Positions 25,560 to 34,060 of a DNA stretch of 39,183 nucleotides are shown piece by piece. The first letter of the stretch is position 1. The number at the start of each line of letters is the position of its first letter. Below the pieces are notes generated by a model. It had not been told where the DNA came from and did no database searches. It was given only the letters and a program-made list of their open reading frames with translations. A program made the translations under genes and the position numbers. This DNA comes from an uncultured Pseudomonadales bacterium (GTDB taxonomy: Bacteria; Pseudomonadota; Gammaproteobacteria; Pseudomonadales; Azotimanducaceae): assembly GCA_938036875.1 (NCBI GenBank), contig CALHVX010000027.1, positions 1-39,183 on the forward strand. The letters run 5' to 3'.

Positions 25560-26153
25560 TTAGTCGAACGACACCTTGGGTGCCGCTTGGATGGCTTCGC
25601 TGTCTTCGAACTCCAGCAAGGTGGCATCGGTGGGGTGCCCAAACATGTTGGCAAACACCATAGGTGGGAAGCTTTGGCGGTAGGTGTTGTATTCCATGAT
25701 CTGGTCGTTGTACGCCTGGCGTGCAAAGGCCACCCGGTTTTCTGTGGTGGTGATCTCTTCGGACAGTTGCATCATGTTTTCGTTGGCTTTGAGGTCTGGG
25801 TAGGCCTCAACCACAACGTTCAGCTTGGCCAGTGCGCTGCCCAAGGCGCCTTCGGCGCTGGCGAGCTCTTGCATGGCGGCGCCATTGCTTGGGTCCGCAG
25901 AGGCCGCTTTTAGCCCAGCCATGGCCTGATTACGTGCATTCACAACGGCTTCTAGGGTTTCGCGTTCATGCGAGATGTAGCCTTTGGCGGTTTCGATCAG
26001 GTTGGGGATCAAGTCGTAGCGCCGCTTGAGCTGCACTTCGATCTGCGCAAAGCCGTTTTGGTATTGGTTCTTGAGTGCGACCAATTTGTTGTATATGGCG
26101 ATAACCCACGCCACCAGCACCGCAATGATGCCGAGAAAAATTAGAAATTCCAT
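25560..26153 (-). CDS. LemA-family membrane protein
   Basis: 197 aa. One N-terminal helix (about 3-21) is followed by YNKLVALKNQYQNGFAQIEV, then QLKRRYDLIPNLIETAKGY and HERETLEAVVNARN, then a long helical domain; the end has YNTYRQSFPPMVFANMFG. All are LemA hallmarks. The function is unclear, but LemA genes frequently sit next to M48/HtpX-like proteases, as here. The start ATG at 26153 has GAGGA 4 bases upstream. Confidence 0.93.
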   Translation of the reverse strand: MEFLIFLGIIAVLVAWVIAIYNKLVALKNQYQNGFAQIEVQLKRRYDLIPNLIETAKGYISHERETLEAVVNARNQAMAGLKAASADPSNGAAMQELASAEGALGSALAKLNVVVEAYPDLKANENMMQLSEEITTTENRVAFARQAYNDQIMEYNTYRQSFPPMVFANMFGHPTDATLLEFEDSEAIQAAPKVSFD

Positions 26154-26198
26154 GTTGTCCTCGCTTGTCCAGTAATTTAGAGGTTGCGTGATCGTTAC

Positions 26199-26212
26199 CC
26201 ACTGCCCAGTGG
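26199..26212. repeat. 14-bp palindrome upstream of lemA
   Basis: CCACTG-CC-CAGTGG, a dyad with a two-base centre, lying 46 bases upstream of the lemA start. A -10-like TATACT on the minus strand (26215-26220) sits just upstream of it, so it could be an operator or a short mRNA hairpin. No known regulator is implied. Confidence 0.4.
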
Positions 26213-26249
26213 ACAGTATAAGCCTTCGCGCGTGCCTAGTCCGCTAGCC

Positions 26250-27443
26250 CTAGTCGGGTAGACCTAAAACGCGCTTGGCAATGATGTTGAGCTGCACCTC
26301 GCTGGTGCCGCCCTCAATGCTGTTGGCTTTAGACCGTAACCAGTTGCGGGTAGTGGCAATCTCTTTGTCGGAGAACGCATCCCCTTCCCAGCCCAAGGCT
26401 TGCGACCCCATCAAGTCGAGCATCAGCTCGTACTTAATTTTGTTTTGCTCGGTGCCGTAGTATTTGAACATGGAGGCAATGTTGCCGTCGGTGCTGCCGG
26501 CTTTGGCCTCTTCGCCCGCACGGGCTAAGGTGTATTGGAAGGCTTTGTCGTTTTGACGGTGCCGGGTGACTTGAGTGCGCAGCGCGGGATCAGCAATCTT
26601 GCCGTTGTCTTCCCCCAGGTACTCTTTAGCCACATCTTCCATGCGGCGGCCCGTGCCACCCAACGCGGAGTTGCCGCCAATGCCAGCCACCATGTTGCGC
26701 TCGTGTTGGAGCAGGCGCTTAGCAACGGTCCAACCTTTGTTCAGCTCACCCACCAATTGGTGCTTAGGCACCTTTACATCATCGAAGTAGGTTTGGCAGA
26801 AAGGTGATGAGCCGCTAATCAACTCGATGGGGGACGTGCTGACACCTTCGGATGTCATATCAAAGAGCAAAAAGCTGATGCCTTCGTGCTTAGGGACATC
26901 TGGGTTGGTGCGCACCAAGCAGAAGATCCAATCCGCTTCGTCTGCATAGGAGGTCCAAATTTTCGAGCCGTTGACCAGGTAGAAATCGCCTTTGTCTTCG
27001 GCGCGGGTTTGGAGCGCTGCAAGGTCCGAGCCGTGGTTCGGTTCGGAGTAACCCTGGCACCAGCGAATCTCGCCGCGCACAATCTCGGGCAGGTACTTAA
27101 GCTTTTGCTCTTCGTTGCCGAACTCCAGCAGCGCCGGCCCAAGCATCCAGATGCCGAAGCTTTGCAGCGCAGGGCGCGCCTTAATGTTGCCCAGCTCTTG
27201 CTGCAAAATCTTGTCTTGGTCAGCCGTTAGGCCGCCGCCGCCGTACTCTTTAGGCCAGGTAGGGCAGGTCCAGCCGCGTTCGGCCATGCGGTCGAGCCAC
27301 AGCTTGGATTCTGGGTTGACGTACTCTTGGCGTCGACCGCCCCAAACGACCTCCGCATCCCCACCAGGGGTGCGCATGCTAGGGGGGCAGTTGGCCTCTA
27401 GCCAGTTACGGGTTTCTTCACGGAATGCTTTGAGATCAGTCAT
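26250..27443 (-). CDS. Acyl-CoA dehydrogenase family protein
   Basis: 397 aa from the ATG at 27443, or 402 from ATG at 27458; neither has a clear ribosome binding site, but MTDLKAFREETRNWLEANCP matches the usual N-terminus of these enzymes. CQGYSEPNHGSDLAALQTRAE, YLVNGSKIWTSYADEADWIF and SIEGGTSEVQLNIIAKRVLG are characteristic of the FadE-type subfamily common in steroid and branched-lipid degradation clusters. It oxidises an acyl-CoA, electrons passing to ETF. Divergent from the flavin reductase gene; a 124-base gap between them holds a candidate promoter. Confidence 0.9.
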   Translation of the reverse strand: MTDLKAFREETRNWLEANCPPSMRTPGGDAEVVWGGRRQEYVNPESKLWLDRMAERGWTCPTWPKEYGGGGLTADQDKILQQELGNIKARPALQSFGIWMLGPALLEFGNEEQKLKYLPEIVRGEIRWCQGYSEPNHGSDLAALQTRAEDKGDFYLVNGSKIWTSYADEADWIFCLVRTNPDVPKHEGISFLLFDMTSEGVSTSPIELISGSSPFCQTYFDDVKVPKHQLVGELNKGWTVAKRLLQHERNMVAGIGGNSALGGTGRRMEDVAKEYLGEDNGKIADPALRTQVTRHRQNDKAFQYTLARAGEEAKAGSTDGNIASMFKYYGTEQNKIKYELMLDLMGSQALGWEGDAFSDKEIATTRNWLRSKANSIEGGTSEVQLNIIAKRVLGLPD

Positions 27444-27502
27444 AAGGTGCTTTGCCATTCAAGTTCGATAAGGGTCTGATGTTACGGGTACTGGCGCTTT
27501 GG

Positions 27503-27531
27503 TTCACCCTGCGGGTACAAGGGTTTATAGT
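27503..27531 (+). promoter_or_regulatory. Candidate sigma-70 promoter of the flavin reductase gene
   Basis: TTCACC (27503-27508), a 17-base spacer and TATAGT (27526-27531). The gene's ribosome binding site AAGGAAG lies just before its ATG at 27568. A weak match, offered as the best candidate in the gap. Confidence 0.35.
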
Positions 27532-27567
27532 GAAAACTGAAAATTCGATCAAATTTTAAGGAAGACC

Positions 27568-28086
27568 ATGGCTGACGATGCTGCTACCCCGCCTACCGGG
27601 ACCGATTTTGACGCCAGAGCGTTCCGCACGGCGATGGGGCAATTTTCCACCGGCATTGTGGTGGCAACCGGTTGCCTGGATGGACAACCGGCCGGTTTTG
27701 CCGCTCAGTCCTTTGTCTCCTTGAGCCTAGATCCGCCTTTGATTGCCCTTTGTCCAGGCAAAACCAGCACCAGCTGGCCCAAATTGCGAGATTCTGGGCA
27801 CTTTTGCATCAATATCCTCAGCGATGAGCAAAAGCCGTTGTGCGATCACTTTGCGATGTCTGGTGGAGATAAATTCGCGGATTTGACCTGGCGAGAAGGC
27901 GTTAGCGGCTCGCCGGTGCTGGCGGATGTACTGGCCTATGTGGACTGCAAGCTAGAAGCGGAGCATGAAGTGGGCGACCACACCATTGCGGTGGGTCGCG
28001 TGCTGGATTTTAAGATTCTTGCCGCTGAAGATTCGCCGCTGCTGTTTTTCCGCGGCGGCTACGGCAAGTTTGAAGCGCTGGGCTAG
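27568..28086 (+). CDS. Flavin reductase family protein (NAD(P)H:FMN type)
   Basis: 172 aa. FRTAMGQFSTGIVVAT, GFAAQSFVSLSLDPPLIALC and FCINILSDEQKPLCDHFA are typical of the small flavin reductase domain of two-component monooxygenases such as HpaC and HsaB. It reduces FMN or FAD with NAD(P)H and hands the free reduced flavin to a partner oxygenase, but no oxygenase is nearby. The F420-type LLM protein or an acyl-CoA dehydrogenase-like flavoprotein could be the partner, by inference. AAGGAAG precedes the ATG. Confidence 0.9.
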   Translation: MADDAATPPTGTDFDARAFRTAMGQFSTGIVVATGCLDGQPAGFAAQSFVSLSLDPPLIALCPGKTSTSWPKLRDSGHFCINILSDEQKPLCDHFAMSGGDKFADLTWREGVSGSPVLADVLAYVDCKLEAEHEVGDHTIAVGRVLDFKILAAEDSPLLFFRGGYGKFEALG

Positions 28087-28096
28087 GGGCTAGAGG

Positions 28097-28777
28097 CTAG
28101 CTTAAACCTTCTACCGGGATCGCGGCGCCGTGTATTGGCTCCGCTGCCGCAGAGGCCAAAAAGCCCACAATCTCAGCAATCTGGTCCGGCCGGACCCAAC
28201 GATTGAAGTCCGCATCGGGCATGTCTTCGCGGTTGCGCGCGCTGTCGATGATGCTGGGCAAGATGCAGTTCACGTTGATCTTCTTCTCTTTCAGCTCATC
28301 GGCCAAAGATTCGGTTAGACGAATCACCACACTCTTGGACGCTGAGTAAGCGGCCATGTTGGGCGCGCCGCGCAAGCCCGCGCGAGCGCCGATGTTAACG
28401 ATCTTGCCGTGCCCCGAATTGATCATGGCCGGCACCACCGCACGCGACATGTTGAGCACTGACTGTGCGTTCAACGCCATCATGAAGTTCCAGGTGTCTG
28501 CCGAGGTTTCGTGGACCGGATCACCCATGGCAAACCCACCGGCAATGTTGGCCAGCACATCAATGCGCCCAAACTTAGCCAATACATTGGTGACCGCGGT
28601 TTGACAGTCTTCAAAGCTGGTGAGATCGCAAGTTGCGCTGTAGTGCTCGTTGTTGATCTCCACCACGTCGAGCTGTGCCACGCTGGCACCGCCTTCAGCA
28701 AAATGTGCGGCTACCGCGGCGCCCAGTGCCCCAGCGGCGCCGGTCACTAGGACCACCTGATTTTTGAAAGTGCTCAT
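28097..28777 (-). CDS. Short-chain dehydrogenase/reductase family protein
   Basis: 226 aa. VLVTGAAGALGAAVAAHFAE is the NAD(P)-binding glycine motif; NIAGG follows. The active-site Tyr and Lys are in YSASK, but the place of the catalytic Ser is VNIGARAGLRG, with Ala where Ser is usual. This variant occurs in other SDRs too, so activity is not excluded. It sits 4 bases after the LLM gene, with AGG 8 bases before its ATG, so the two are one unit. Product unknown; the neighbours suggest acyl-CoA or alcohol oxidation. Confidence 0.88.
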   Translation of the reverse strand: MSTFKNQVVLVTGAAGALGAAVAAHFAEGGASVAQLDVVEINNEHYSATCDLTSFEDCQTAVTNVLAKFGRIDVLANIAGGFAMGDPVHETSADTWNFMMALNAQSVLNMSRAVVPAMINSGHGKIVNIGARAGLRGAPNMAAYSASKSVVIRLTESLADELKEKKINVNCILPSIIDSARNREDMPDADFNRWVRPDQIAEIVGFLASAAAEPIHGAAIPVEGLS

Positions 28778-28781
28778 GGGG

Positions 28782-29666
28782 TTAACCTGCGTCGGCTAGT
28801 GCAGCAAGGGTTTCCCAATGCATGTCGCCAAACTGCCCGTTGGGGTTAACCGGCTGGATACATACATGGCTGGCACCCGCGTCAAAGTGCGCTTGGATGC
28901 GGGCTTTGATTTGGTCGACGTTACCCCAGGCGAAGGTGGTATCAATAAATTTGTCGGAGCCACCGTTTTCGAAGTCATCGGTGGTCAGGCCGTTGCCCAT
29001 GCGCAGCCAGTTGTTGCGGTAGTTGGGCAGCCCGGTGTAAATCTTGGCTACAGGTTTGGCCAGCTCGCGTGCTTTGCTGGGGTCTTCTTCCATGATGACC
29101 TTCTGCTCGACACAGAGCATGGGCTCTGACCCCAAAATTTCTCGAGCCATGGCGGTGTGATCGGGGGAGACAAAGTAGGGGTGGGCACCGGATGCTTGCT
29201 CTCGGGCTAGCTCTAGCATCTTGGGGCCTAGGGCGGCGATCACGGTTGGTGGCGCCTCTTCGGTGGGCACGGCGTGGTAAGGCGCGCTGGCCATCCCGGC
29301 TAAGTATTTGCGCATGGTGGTGACCGGCTTGCCGTACTCCAGGCCGCGAACCCCTTCCACCAACGGCTTGTGGGACACACCCAAACCTAAGATGAAGCGT
29401 CCACCCGATTGCTCTGCCAGGGTTTTTTGCCCGGCCATGGTGACCCCAGGCTCACGGTTGTAGATGTTGGCGATGCCGGTGGCCAGAACCAACTTGCTGG
29501 TATTGGCGAGTAGCCAACTGGCATGAACTAGTGGGTGACGACCCACGGTTTCGGGTATCCACAGAGCAGAGTAACCGAGCTCCTCGATTTTTTTGGCCGC
29601 TTGCGCCGCAACGCTGGCGGGTTGGCCATCAAAAAAGTACCAAACGCCTAATTTACCTAAGTTCAT
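28782..29666 (-). CDS. LLM-class F420-dependent oxidoreductase (TIGR03620/MSMEG_4141-like)
   Basis: 294 aa from the ATG at 29666, with AGGAAG 8 bases upstream; an in-frame extension to 29765 overlaps the neighbour and is rejected. Segments GYSALWIPETVGRHPLVHA, LVLATGIANIYNREP, RFILGLGVSHKPLVEGVRG and AALGPKMLELAREQASGAHP match the luciferase-like F420 family known mainly from actinobacteria. The cofactor F420 implies that this genome, or the ancestor of this gene, had F420 metabolism. I cannot confirm F420 genes in the window; FMN use is possible. Confidence 0.88.
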   Translation of the reverse strand: MNLGKLGVWYFFDGQPASVAAQAAKKIEELGYSALWIPETVGRHPLVHASWLLANTSKLVLATGIANIYNREPGVTMAGQKTLAEQSGGRFILGLGVSHKPLVEGVRGLEYGKPVTTMRKYLAGMASAPYHAVPTEEAPPTVIAALGPKMLELAREQASGAHPYFVSPDHTAMAREILGSEPMLCVEQKVIMEEDPSKARELAKPVAKIYTGLPNYRNNWLRMGNGLTTDDFENGGSDKFIDTTFAWGNVDQIKARIQAHFDAGASHVCIQPVNPNGQFGDMHWETLAALADAG

Positions 29667-29703
29667 TTGCAGTGCTTCCTGTTGAGTAGAATGAGGTGTG
29701 TTG

Positions 29704-30528
29704 TTAGCTGGCGGTGAAATTGCCAGGCCGCCGCTCGCTGACCGCCAAGATGCCTTCTTCTGCATCAGCGGTTGCGCGCAGCCATTGTTGCTCGTGTAGC
29801 TCGTGTGCTGTGGCTTGCTGTATCTGATGCACCAACCCTTGCCGCAGCGTAGCGCGTACGGACATCACGGCGAGCGGGGCGTTTTCCGCAAGCTCGGTGG
29901 CCAGCTTAAGTGCATCTGCACGTAAGTTGCGTAGGTCGCTCAGTTCATCCGCCAGCCCTATCTCTAGCGCTTCGATGCCGTCCACCCGACGGCCGCTATA
30001 GAGCATGTGATTCGCATGGCGTTCGCCGATCAACCTAGGCAAGGTCACCGTGATGCCAAAACCTTGGTGTAGGCCAAGCTTGACGAAGTTGGCCGCAAAG
30101 CGAGCTTGTTCTGTCACCACCCGAAAATCAGGCACCAGGGCAAGACCTAAACCACCGCCAATGGCGGGGCCCTGGATGGCGCCAACAATGGGTTTTTTGT
30201 TATTAAAGAGGCGCGCCGCCTCTTCGTACAGAATACCCGTAGTATTCATGAACCCTTCTTCGGTAAAATCTGGGTTGCCGCTACCGCTATCGCCACCAAA
30301 ATTAGCGCCTGCGCAAAAAGATCGGCCTTGTGAGGCTAGGACAATGGCCCGGCACTGTGGCTGCGCGTCCAGCATCTCAAGCGCATCCGCTAGTTGCCGA
30401 ATGAGCGATAGGTCAAAAAAATTGTGCGGTGGCCGCTGAATTTCTATCTCGGCGACATGATTCGCTAGACTAAGGTGAATGTCTTCGAATTCTGTGTCCA
30501 ACGAAACCTCTGTGGTGTCGTTTGGCAT
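29704..30528 (-). CDS. Enoyl-CoA hydratase/isomerase family protein, catalytic Glu residues replaced
   Basis: 274 aa crotonase fold. IQRPPHNFFDL, FCAGANF and GAIQGPAIGGGLGLALVPDF are recognisable, and the oxyanion-hole Gly-rich segment is present. The first catalytic Glu of crotonase (GGGxELA) is Gly here (GGGLGLA), and the second (PE-x-LG) is replaced in AANFVKLGLHQGFG. A hydratase reaction is therefore unlikely; isomerase, hydrolase or another CoA activity is possible. GGGGGA precedes the ATG at 30528. The gene begins the minus-strand catabolic group and is divergent from the MATE gene. Confidence 0.88.
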   Translation of the reverse strand: MPNDTTEVSLDTEFEDIHLSLANHVAEIEIQRPPHNFFDLSLIRQLADALEMLDAQPQCRAIVLASQGRSFCAGANFGGDSGSGNPDFTEEGFMNTTGILYEEAARLFNNKKPIVGAIQGPAIGGGLGLALVPDFRVVTEQARFAANFVKLGLHQGFGITVTLPRLIGERHANHMLYSGRRVDGIEALEIGLADELSDLRNLRADALKLATELAENAPLAVMSVRATLRQGLVHQIQQATAHELHEQQWLRATADAEEGILAVSERRPGNFTAS

Positions 30529-30631
30529 CTAATTTCCCCCAAGGGTCGTTTGGCACCAACATCTTGTCGCGATGGTGCTGTATACGCTTTTGGTTTTTAT
30601 ATTAACGACATCTTAAAGGTAACGCACACTA

Positions 30632-32053
30632 GTGGACGATTCTCCAACATCGGATGTCGAAACGGACCCAGGCGCTGATCTAGAGCCTACTTCGCAAGAG
30701 GTGGTGCCGGGCTCTGAACGCCCGAGCATCATGGCGCTCGCCTTTCCAGCCATCTTGGGCAACCTGTCTTACACGGTGGTGGGTTTGGTGCAGACCAAGT
30801 TCATCGGCGAGTTGGGTGCAGAAGCCTTAGCGGCGATGGGGGTAGGCCAGCGGGTCTTCTTTGCCATGCAAGCGGTGTTGATGGCCGTTAGCGCAGGCAC
30901 CACCGCGTTGGTGGCTCGGGCTTGGGGTGCCGGTAACTACGAAGAAGCCAGTCGGGTCACCATGGCGTCTTTGGTGCTAGCGGGTGCCTTCGCCCTCTTT
31001 GTCGGCATTTTGGGTGTGGCCTTTCCGGGTCCAGCAGCATCGGTCTTTGGGTTGGACCCAGTGACCTTAGAGCTAGCGGCAAACCAAATTCGTTGGTTTT
31101 CTGCCTTTAACATCGCCTTTGCGCTGAACTTCATTTTAAGCGCAGCATTGCGCGCCTCCGGTGACGCTTGGACACCCTTGTGGATCAGCATCGGGGTGAA
31201 CCTTATCAACGTGCCTTTGTTGTATCTCTTTGTGTTTGGTGCCTACGGTTTTCCTGAGATGGGTGTGACCGGTGCGGCTATTGCGGCAGGCATTGCGTTC
31301 AGTGTGGGTGGTTTGGTGTTGCTTTGGCTTTGGATCGGGCAAAAATTCCGAGTGAAACACGTGAGCGGCGGTTGGTGGCGGCGCGATCGGTTAAAGCGTT
31401 TGCTGGATATTGGTTACCCTGCAGCGGTTGAGCAGCTGGTGTTCCAGTTTGGCTTCTTTATCTTTCTCATGCTGATTGGTCGTTACTACGGCACCGAGGC
31501 CTTTGCTGCCTATAACGTGGGCACCACCTTGCTGATGGTGTGCATGACGGTTGGCTTTGGGTTCTCCATTGCTGGCGCAACCTTGGTTGGCCAGAATTTG
31601 GGGGCTAACGATGCGGATGGTGCGGCGCGAGCGGGTTGGCGTTCGGGTGGTCTGGCCGTTCTCTCCATGGGGGCGCTGGGACTGTTGGTGATTTTCTTTG
31701 CGGAAGAGATGGCCACCTTCTTTATTGGCGATGAGCCGCTCACCATCGAGTACACCTTGCAGTTTGTGTACATCTTGGGCGCCATGATGCCGCTGCTGGC
31801 GGTGGAGTTTGCCATTGGTGGTGCGCTACGAGGGGCGGGGGACACTCGCTTCCCGCTGATGGCCACCTTTATTGGGCTGATTGGCGTGCGCTGCGGTTTG
31901 GCGGCTTTGGCCACCTACCTAGGGCTGCCGGTGTTTTGGGTCTACGCCGCATTGATCGGCGACTACGTGGTGAAAGGATCGCTGTTGATCTGGCGTTTTT
32001 ATAGCGGGCGTTGGAAGACCATTGTGCGCAACGATGATGTGGCGTTCGACTAG
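30632..32053 (+). CDS. MATE-family multidrug/metabolite exporter
   Basis: 473 aa with about 12 hydrophobic helices in two halves. The N-terminal half begins with LAFPAILGNLSYTVVGLVQT, then ALAAMGVGQRVFFAMQAV, typical of the MATE fold, and ends with the second-half FSIAGATLVGQNLGAND, the mirrored loop. MATE exporters push cationic drugs or metabolites outward with Na+ or H+ antiport. GTG start at 30632, with AAAGG 12 bases upstream. Divergent from the crotonase-like gene. Close 26-base spacing to the Fpg-like gene suggests one transcript. Confidence 0.92.
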   Translation: MDDSPTSDVETDPGADLEPTSQEVVPGSERPSIMALAFPAILGNLSYTVVGLVQTKFIGELGAEALAAMGVGQRVFFAMQAVLMAVSAGTTALVARAWGAGNYEEASRVTMASLVLAGAFALFVGILGVAFPGPAASVFGLDPVTLELAANQIRWFSAFNIAFALNFILSAALRASGDAWTPLWISIGVNLINVPLLYLFVFGAYGFPEMGVTGAAIAAGIAFSVGGLVLLWLWIGQKFRVKHVSGGWWRRDRLKRLLDIGYPAAVEQLVFQFGFFIFLMLIGRYYGTEAFAAYNVGTTLLMVCMTVGFGFSIAGATLVGQNLGANDADGAARAGWRSGGLAVLSMGALGLLVIFFAEEMATFFIGDEPLTIEYTLQFVYILGAMMPLLAVEFAIGGALRGAGDTRFPLMATFIGLIGVRCGLAALATYLGLPVFWVYAALIGDYVVKGSLLIWRFYSGRWKTIVRNDDVAFD

Positions 32054-32079
32054 TAGCGCAAACCTCAGGTTGACCGGCC

Positions 32080-32964
32080 GTGCCTGAGCTGCCGGATCTA
32101 ACCGTTTATCTTGAGCAGCTTGAGCGGCGCATCGTTGGTCAAGCGGTGGATGACATTCGGCTTGCCTCCCCATTTTTGCTGCGCACGGTGACGCCATCGG
32201 TTGCGGATGTGCAGGGTAAACGTGTGGTTAGCTGCTCGCGCATAGCCAAGCAACTGGTTATTGGTTTAGAAGATGACTTGTATATGGTGCTGCACCTGAT
32301 GATCTCGGGTCGCCTGCAATGGCGCAAAGCGGGGGCCAAGGTGCCCGCCCGGTTAGGCCTTGCCGCCTTTGATTTTGCTAGCGGCACCTTGATCTTTACC
32401 GAAGCCAGCAAAAAGAAACGCGCCTCGTTGCGACTGGTGCAAGGGGTTGAGGCCCTGCAAGCCTTGAACCCCGGCGGGTTAGAAGTGCTGGGGCTGAGCC
32501 TGCCCGAGTTTTCGGCCCAACTGCACGCCAGCAACCACACCCTCAAACGCGCGCTCACCGACCAGCACGTATTTGCCGGGATTGGCAATGCCTACTCGGA
32601 CGAAATTTTGCTGCGTGCGGGTTTGTCACCCTTCAAACGCGCAAGCGTCTTAAAAGACGACGATGTGGCTAGCCTGCATGCGGCCTGCATCTCGGTGCTA
32701 ACCGAGTGGACCGAGCGCTTGCGCGCAGAGGCTGGGGATGAGTTTCCGAAAAAGGTCACCGCGTTTCATGAAGCGATGGCGGTGCACGGTAAATATCGCC
32801 AACCTTGCCCGCAGTGTGGCAAGCCGGTGCAACGTATTGCCTATGCAGAGAACGAGTCGAACTATTGCGCCCAATGCCAAACCGGCGGGCGTATGCTGGC
32901 GGATCGCTCGCTATCGAGGTTGCTAAAAGACAACTGGCCTAAACGGATTGAGGATTTGGAGTAG
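32080..32964 (+). CDS. Fpg/Nei-family DNA glycosylase
   Basis: 294 aa from a GTG at 32080. The N-terminus is MPELPDLTVYLEQLE after removal of Met, giving the Pro nucleophile and Glu3 of the family. The H2TH region holds FAGIGNAYSDEILLRAG, and the C-terminal zinc finger has CPQCGKP about 16 residues before YCAQCQTGGR, four Cys. It excises oxidised bases and cleaves abasic DNA. PELPD in place of PELPE marks a divergent subgroup separate from MutM. It follows the MATE gene by 26 bases and overlaps the end of the convergent gene by 26 bases. Confidence 0.93.
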   Translation: MPELPDLTVYLEQLERRIVGQAVDDIRLASPFLLRTVTPSVADVQGKRVVSCSRIAKQLVIGLEDDLYMVLHLMISGRLQWRKAGAKVPARLGLAAFDFASGTLIFTEASKKKRASLRLVQGVEALQALNPGGLEVLGLSLPEFSAQLHASNHTLKRALTDQHVFAGIGNAYSDEILLRAGLSPFKRASVLKDDDVASLHAACISVLTEWTERLRAEAGDEFPKKVTAFHEAMAVHGKYRQPCPQCGKPVQRIAYAENESNYCAQCQTGGRMLADRSLSRLLKDNWPKRIEDLE

Positions 32965-34060
32965 CCTCAGCACCGATGCTACGCATTCGCAACGCGGTGG
33001 AGCTGATGTCCTCACGGAACTCCGGCTCACTGACCTCAATGCAACGCTCGCGCAATGCCTTAGGCAATCGCAGATCGCTTAAGACCTGAAACTTACCTTC
33101 TACCTGTCGTCCAAACACCAAGAACTGTACCCCTTGCTTCACAAAGGTTTTAAGCGCGTCGTTGCGATCTGCGGTGTTTAGATAGTATCGCGGTGCAGCA
33201 ATGCGCACGATGGTGTCTGCGCCCACCACAAAGGTAACTCCAGGAAAAGCTTCCGCCTTTTCGCGGAAGGTGGGTAGTGCGGTCAGCCACAAAGGTTTAT
33301 CGCTAAATTGGGTTAGGCGCCGCTCAATGCTGGTGTAGTCCAACATGGGCTTGTCGACGTTGGCGATTGAAAGCTCAAAACTGCCCGGCTTCTCCAGCTT
33401 TTGCTGCGCATAGCTGAGCATGGCTAGGTGACCTGAGTGCAGCGGGTTAAAGGAACCGGGCAGCAGTAGCTGGGGGGTGCCTTCGGTGTTGATGCCCAGT
33501 GACTGGCTGTCGCCGGTGAGCAAACCTTGCCAAGCCACCGGGGCGGTCGTGTTGGTGAACTCGTCAAAAGGTGCGGCGCTGTGGAACAAGGCGCGGCTCA
33601 ACACGGAGGTCATGATCGACCATTGTGCTTCGAGCAACTCTTCCTCTTCTTCTTCCCGGTTACCCGCCAACTGTACGGTTGCACTATGGGTGCCGGCAGC
33701 GGTTTGAATGGCTAGGTGCGCCCGATGCTGACCGCGTTTAACCCGATCGGTTGCCAAGCTTGCGGTGCAGGCAAACCCGAAGTTTTGGCCGGTGCCCCCC
33801 ATGCTTAAGCTTTGCGCGCGTTGGAAGGCGGCCATGGCCAAGGCTCTAGCGGTGGCATCAGAGCTTGCTTGATCTGGTTTGCCACCCAACAGTTCGTGTA
33901 GAGCGGTGCTGGCGTAAGGCACGCTAACCTCTAGCACCGTGCGTGATGCGCCAGGTGTGGTTAACAGTTCGGAGATGAGTTGAGAGCCGCCGCCAGTAAT
34001 GTAGAACACCCCTTGCCAGGGCGTGTCGTGGAGGGCGGTGGCGCGTTCGCTGCTACTCAT
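32939..34060 (-). CDS. CinA/PncC-like domain fused to NMN adenylyltransferase-like domain
   Basis: 373 aa with two parts. Residues 15-155 show a CinA C-terminal-type fold (VFYITGGGSQLISELLTT, VLEVSVPYASTALHELL, FACTASLATDR); in CinA/PncC this domain deamidates NMN. Residues 196-360 are a nucleotidylyltransferase: PGSFNPLHSGH (201-211) with the HxGH motif, VVGADTIVRI and ISSTALR (352-358). The order resembles plant cytidylyltransferase-superfamily proteins with the same two parts, from memory. The fusion suggests NMN deamidation followed by adenylation to make NaAD, but specificity is inference. ATG at 34060 overlaps the hydrolase stop (ATGA), so it is coupled to that gene. Confidence 0.85.
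   Translation of the reverse strand: MSSSERATALHDTPWQGVFYITGGGSQLISELLTTPGASRTVLEVSVPYASTALHELLGGKPDQASSDATARALAMAAFQRAQSLSMGGTGQNFGFACTASLATDRVKRGQHRAHLAIQTAAGTHSATVQLAGNREEEEEELLEAQWSIMTSVLSRALFHSAAPFDEFTNTTAPVAWQGLLTGDSQSLGINTEGTPQLLLPGSFNPLHSGHLAMLSYAQQKLEKPGSFELSIANVDKPMLDYTSIERRLTQFSDKPLWLTALPTFREKAEAFPGVTFVVGADTIVRIAAPRYYLNTADRNDALKTFVKQGVQFLVFGRQVEGKFQVLSDLRLPKALRERCIEVSEPEFREDISSTALRMRSIGAEATPNPQSV

Noticed and set aside
29667-29765. N-terminal extension of the LLM oxidoreductase
   Set aside because: It overlaps the crotonase-like gene and does not resemble an LLM N-terminus; ATG at 29666 has AGGAAG upstream.
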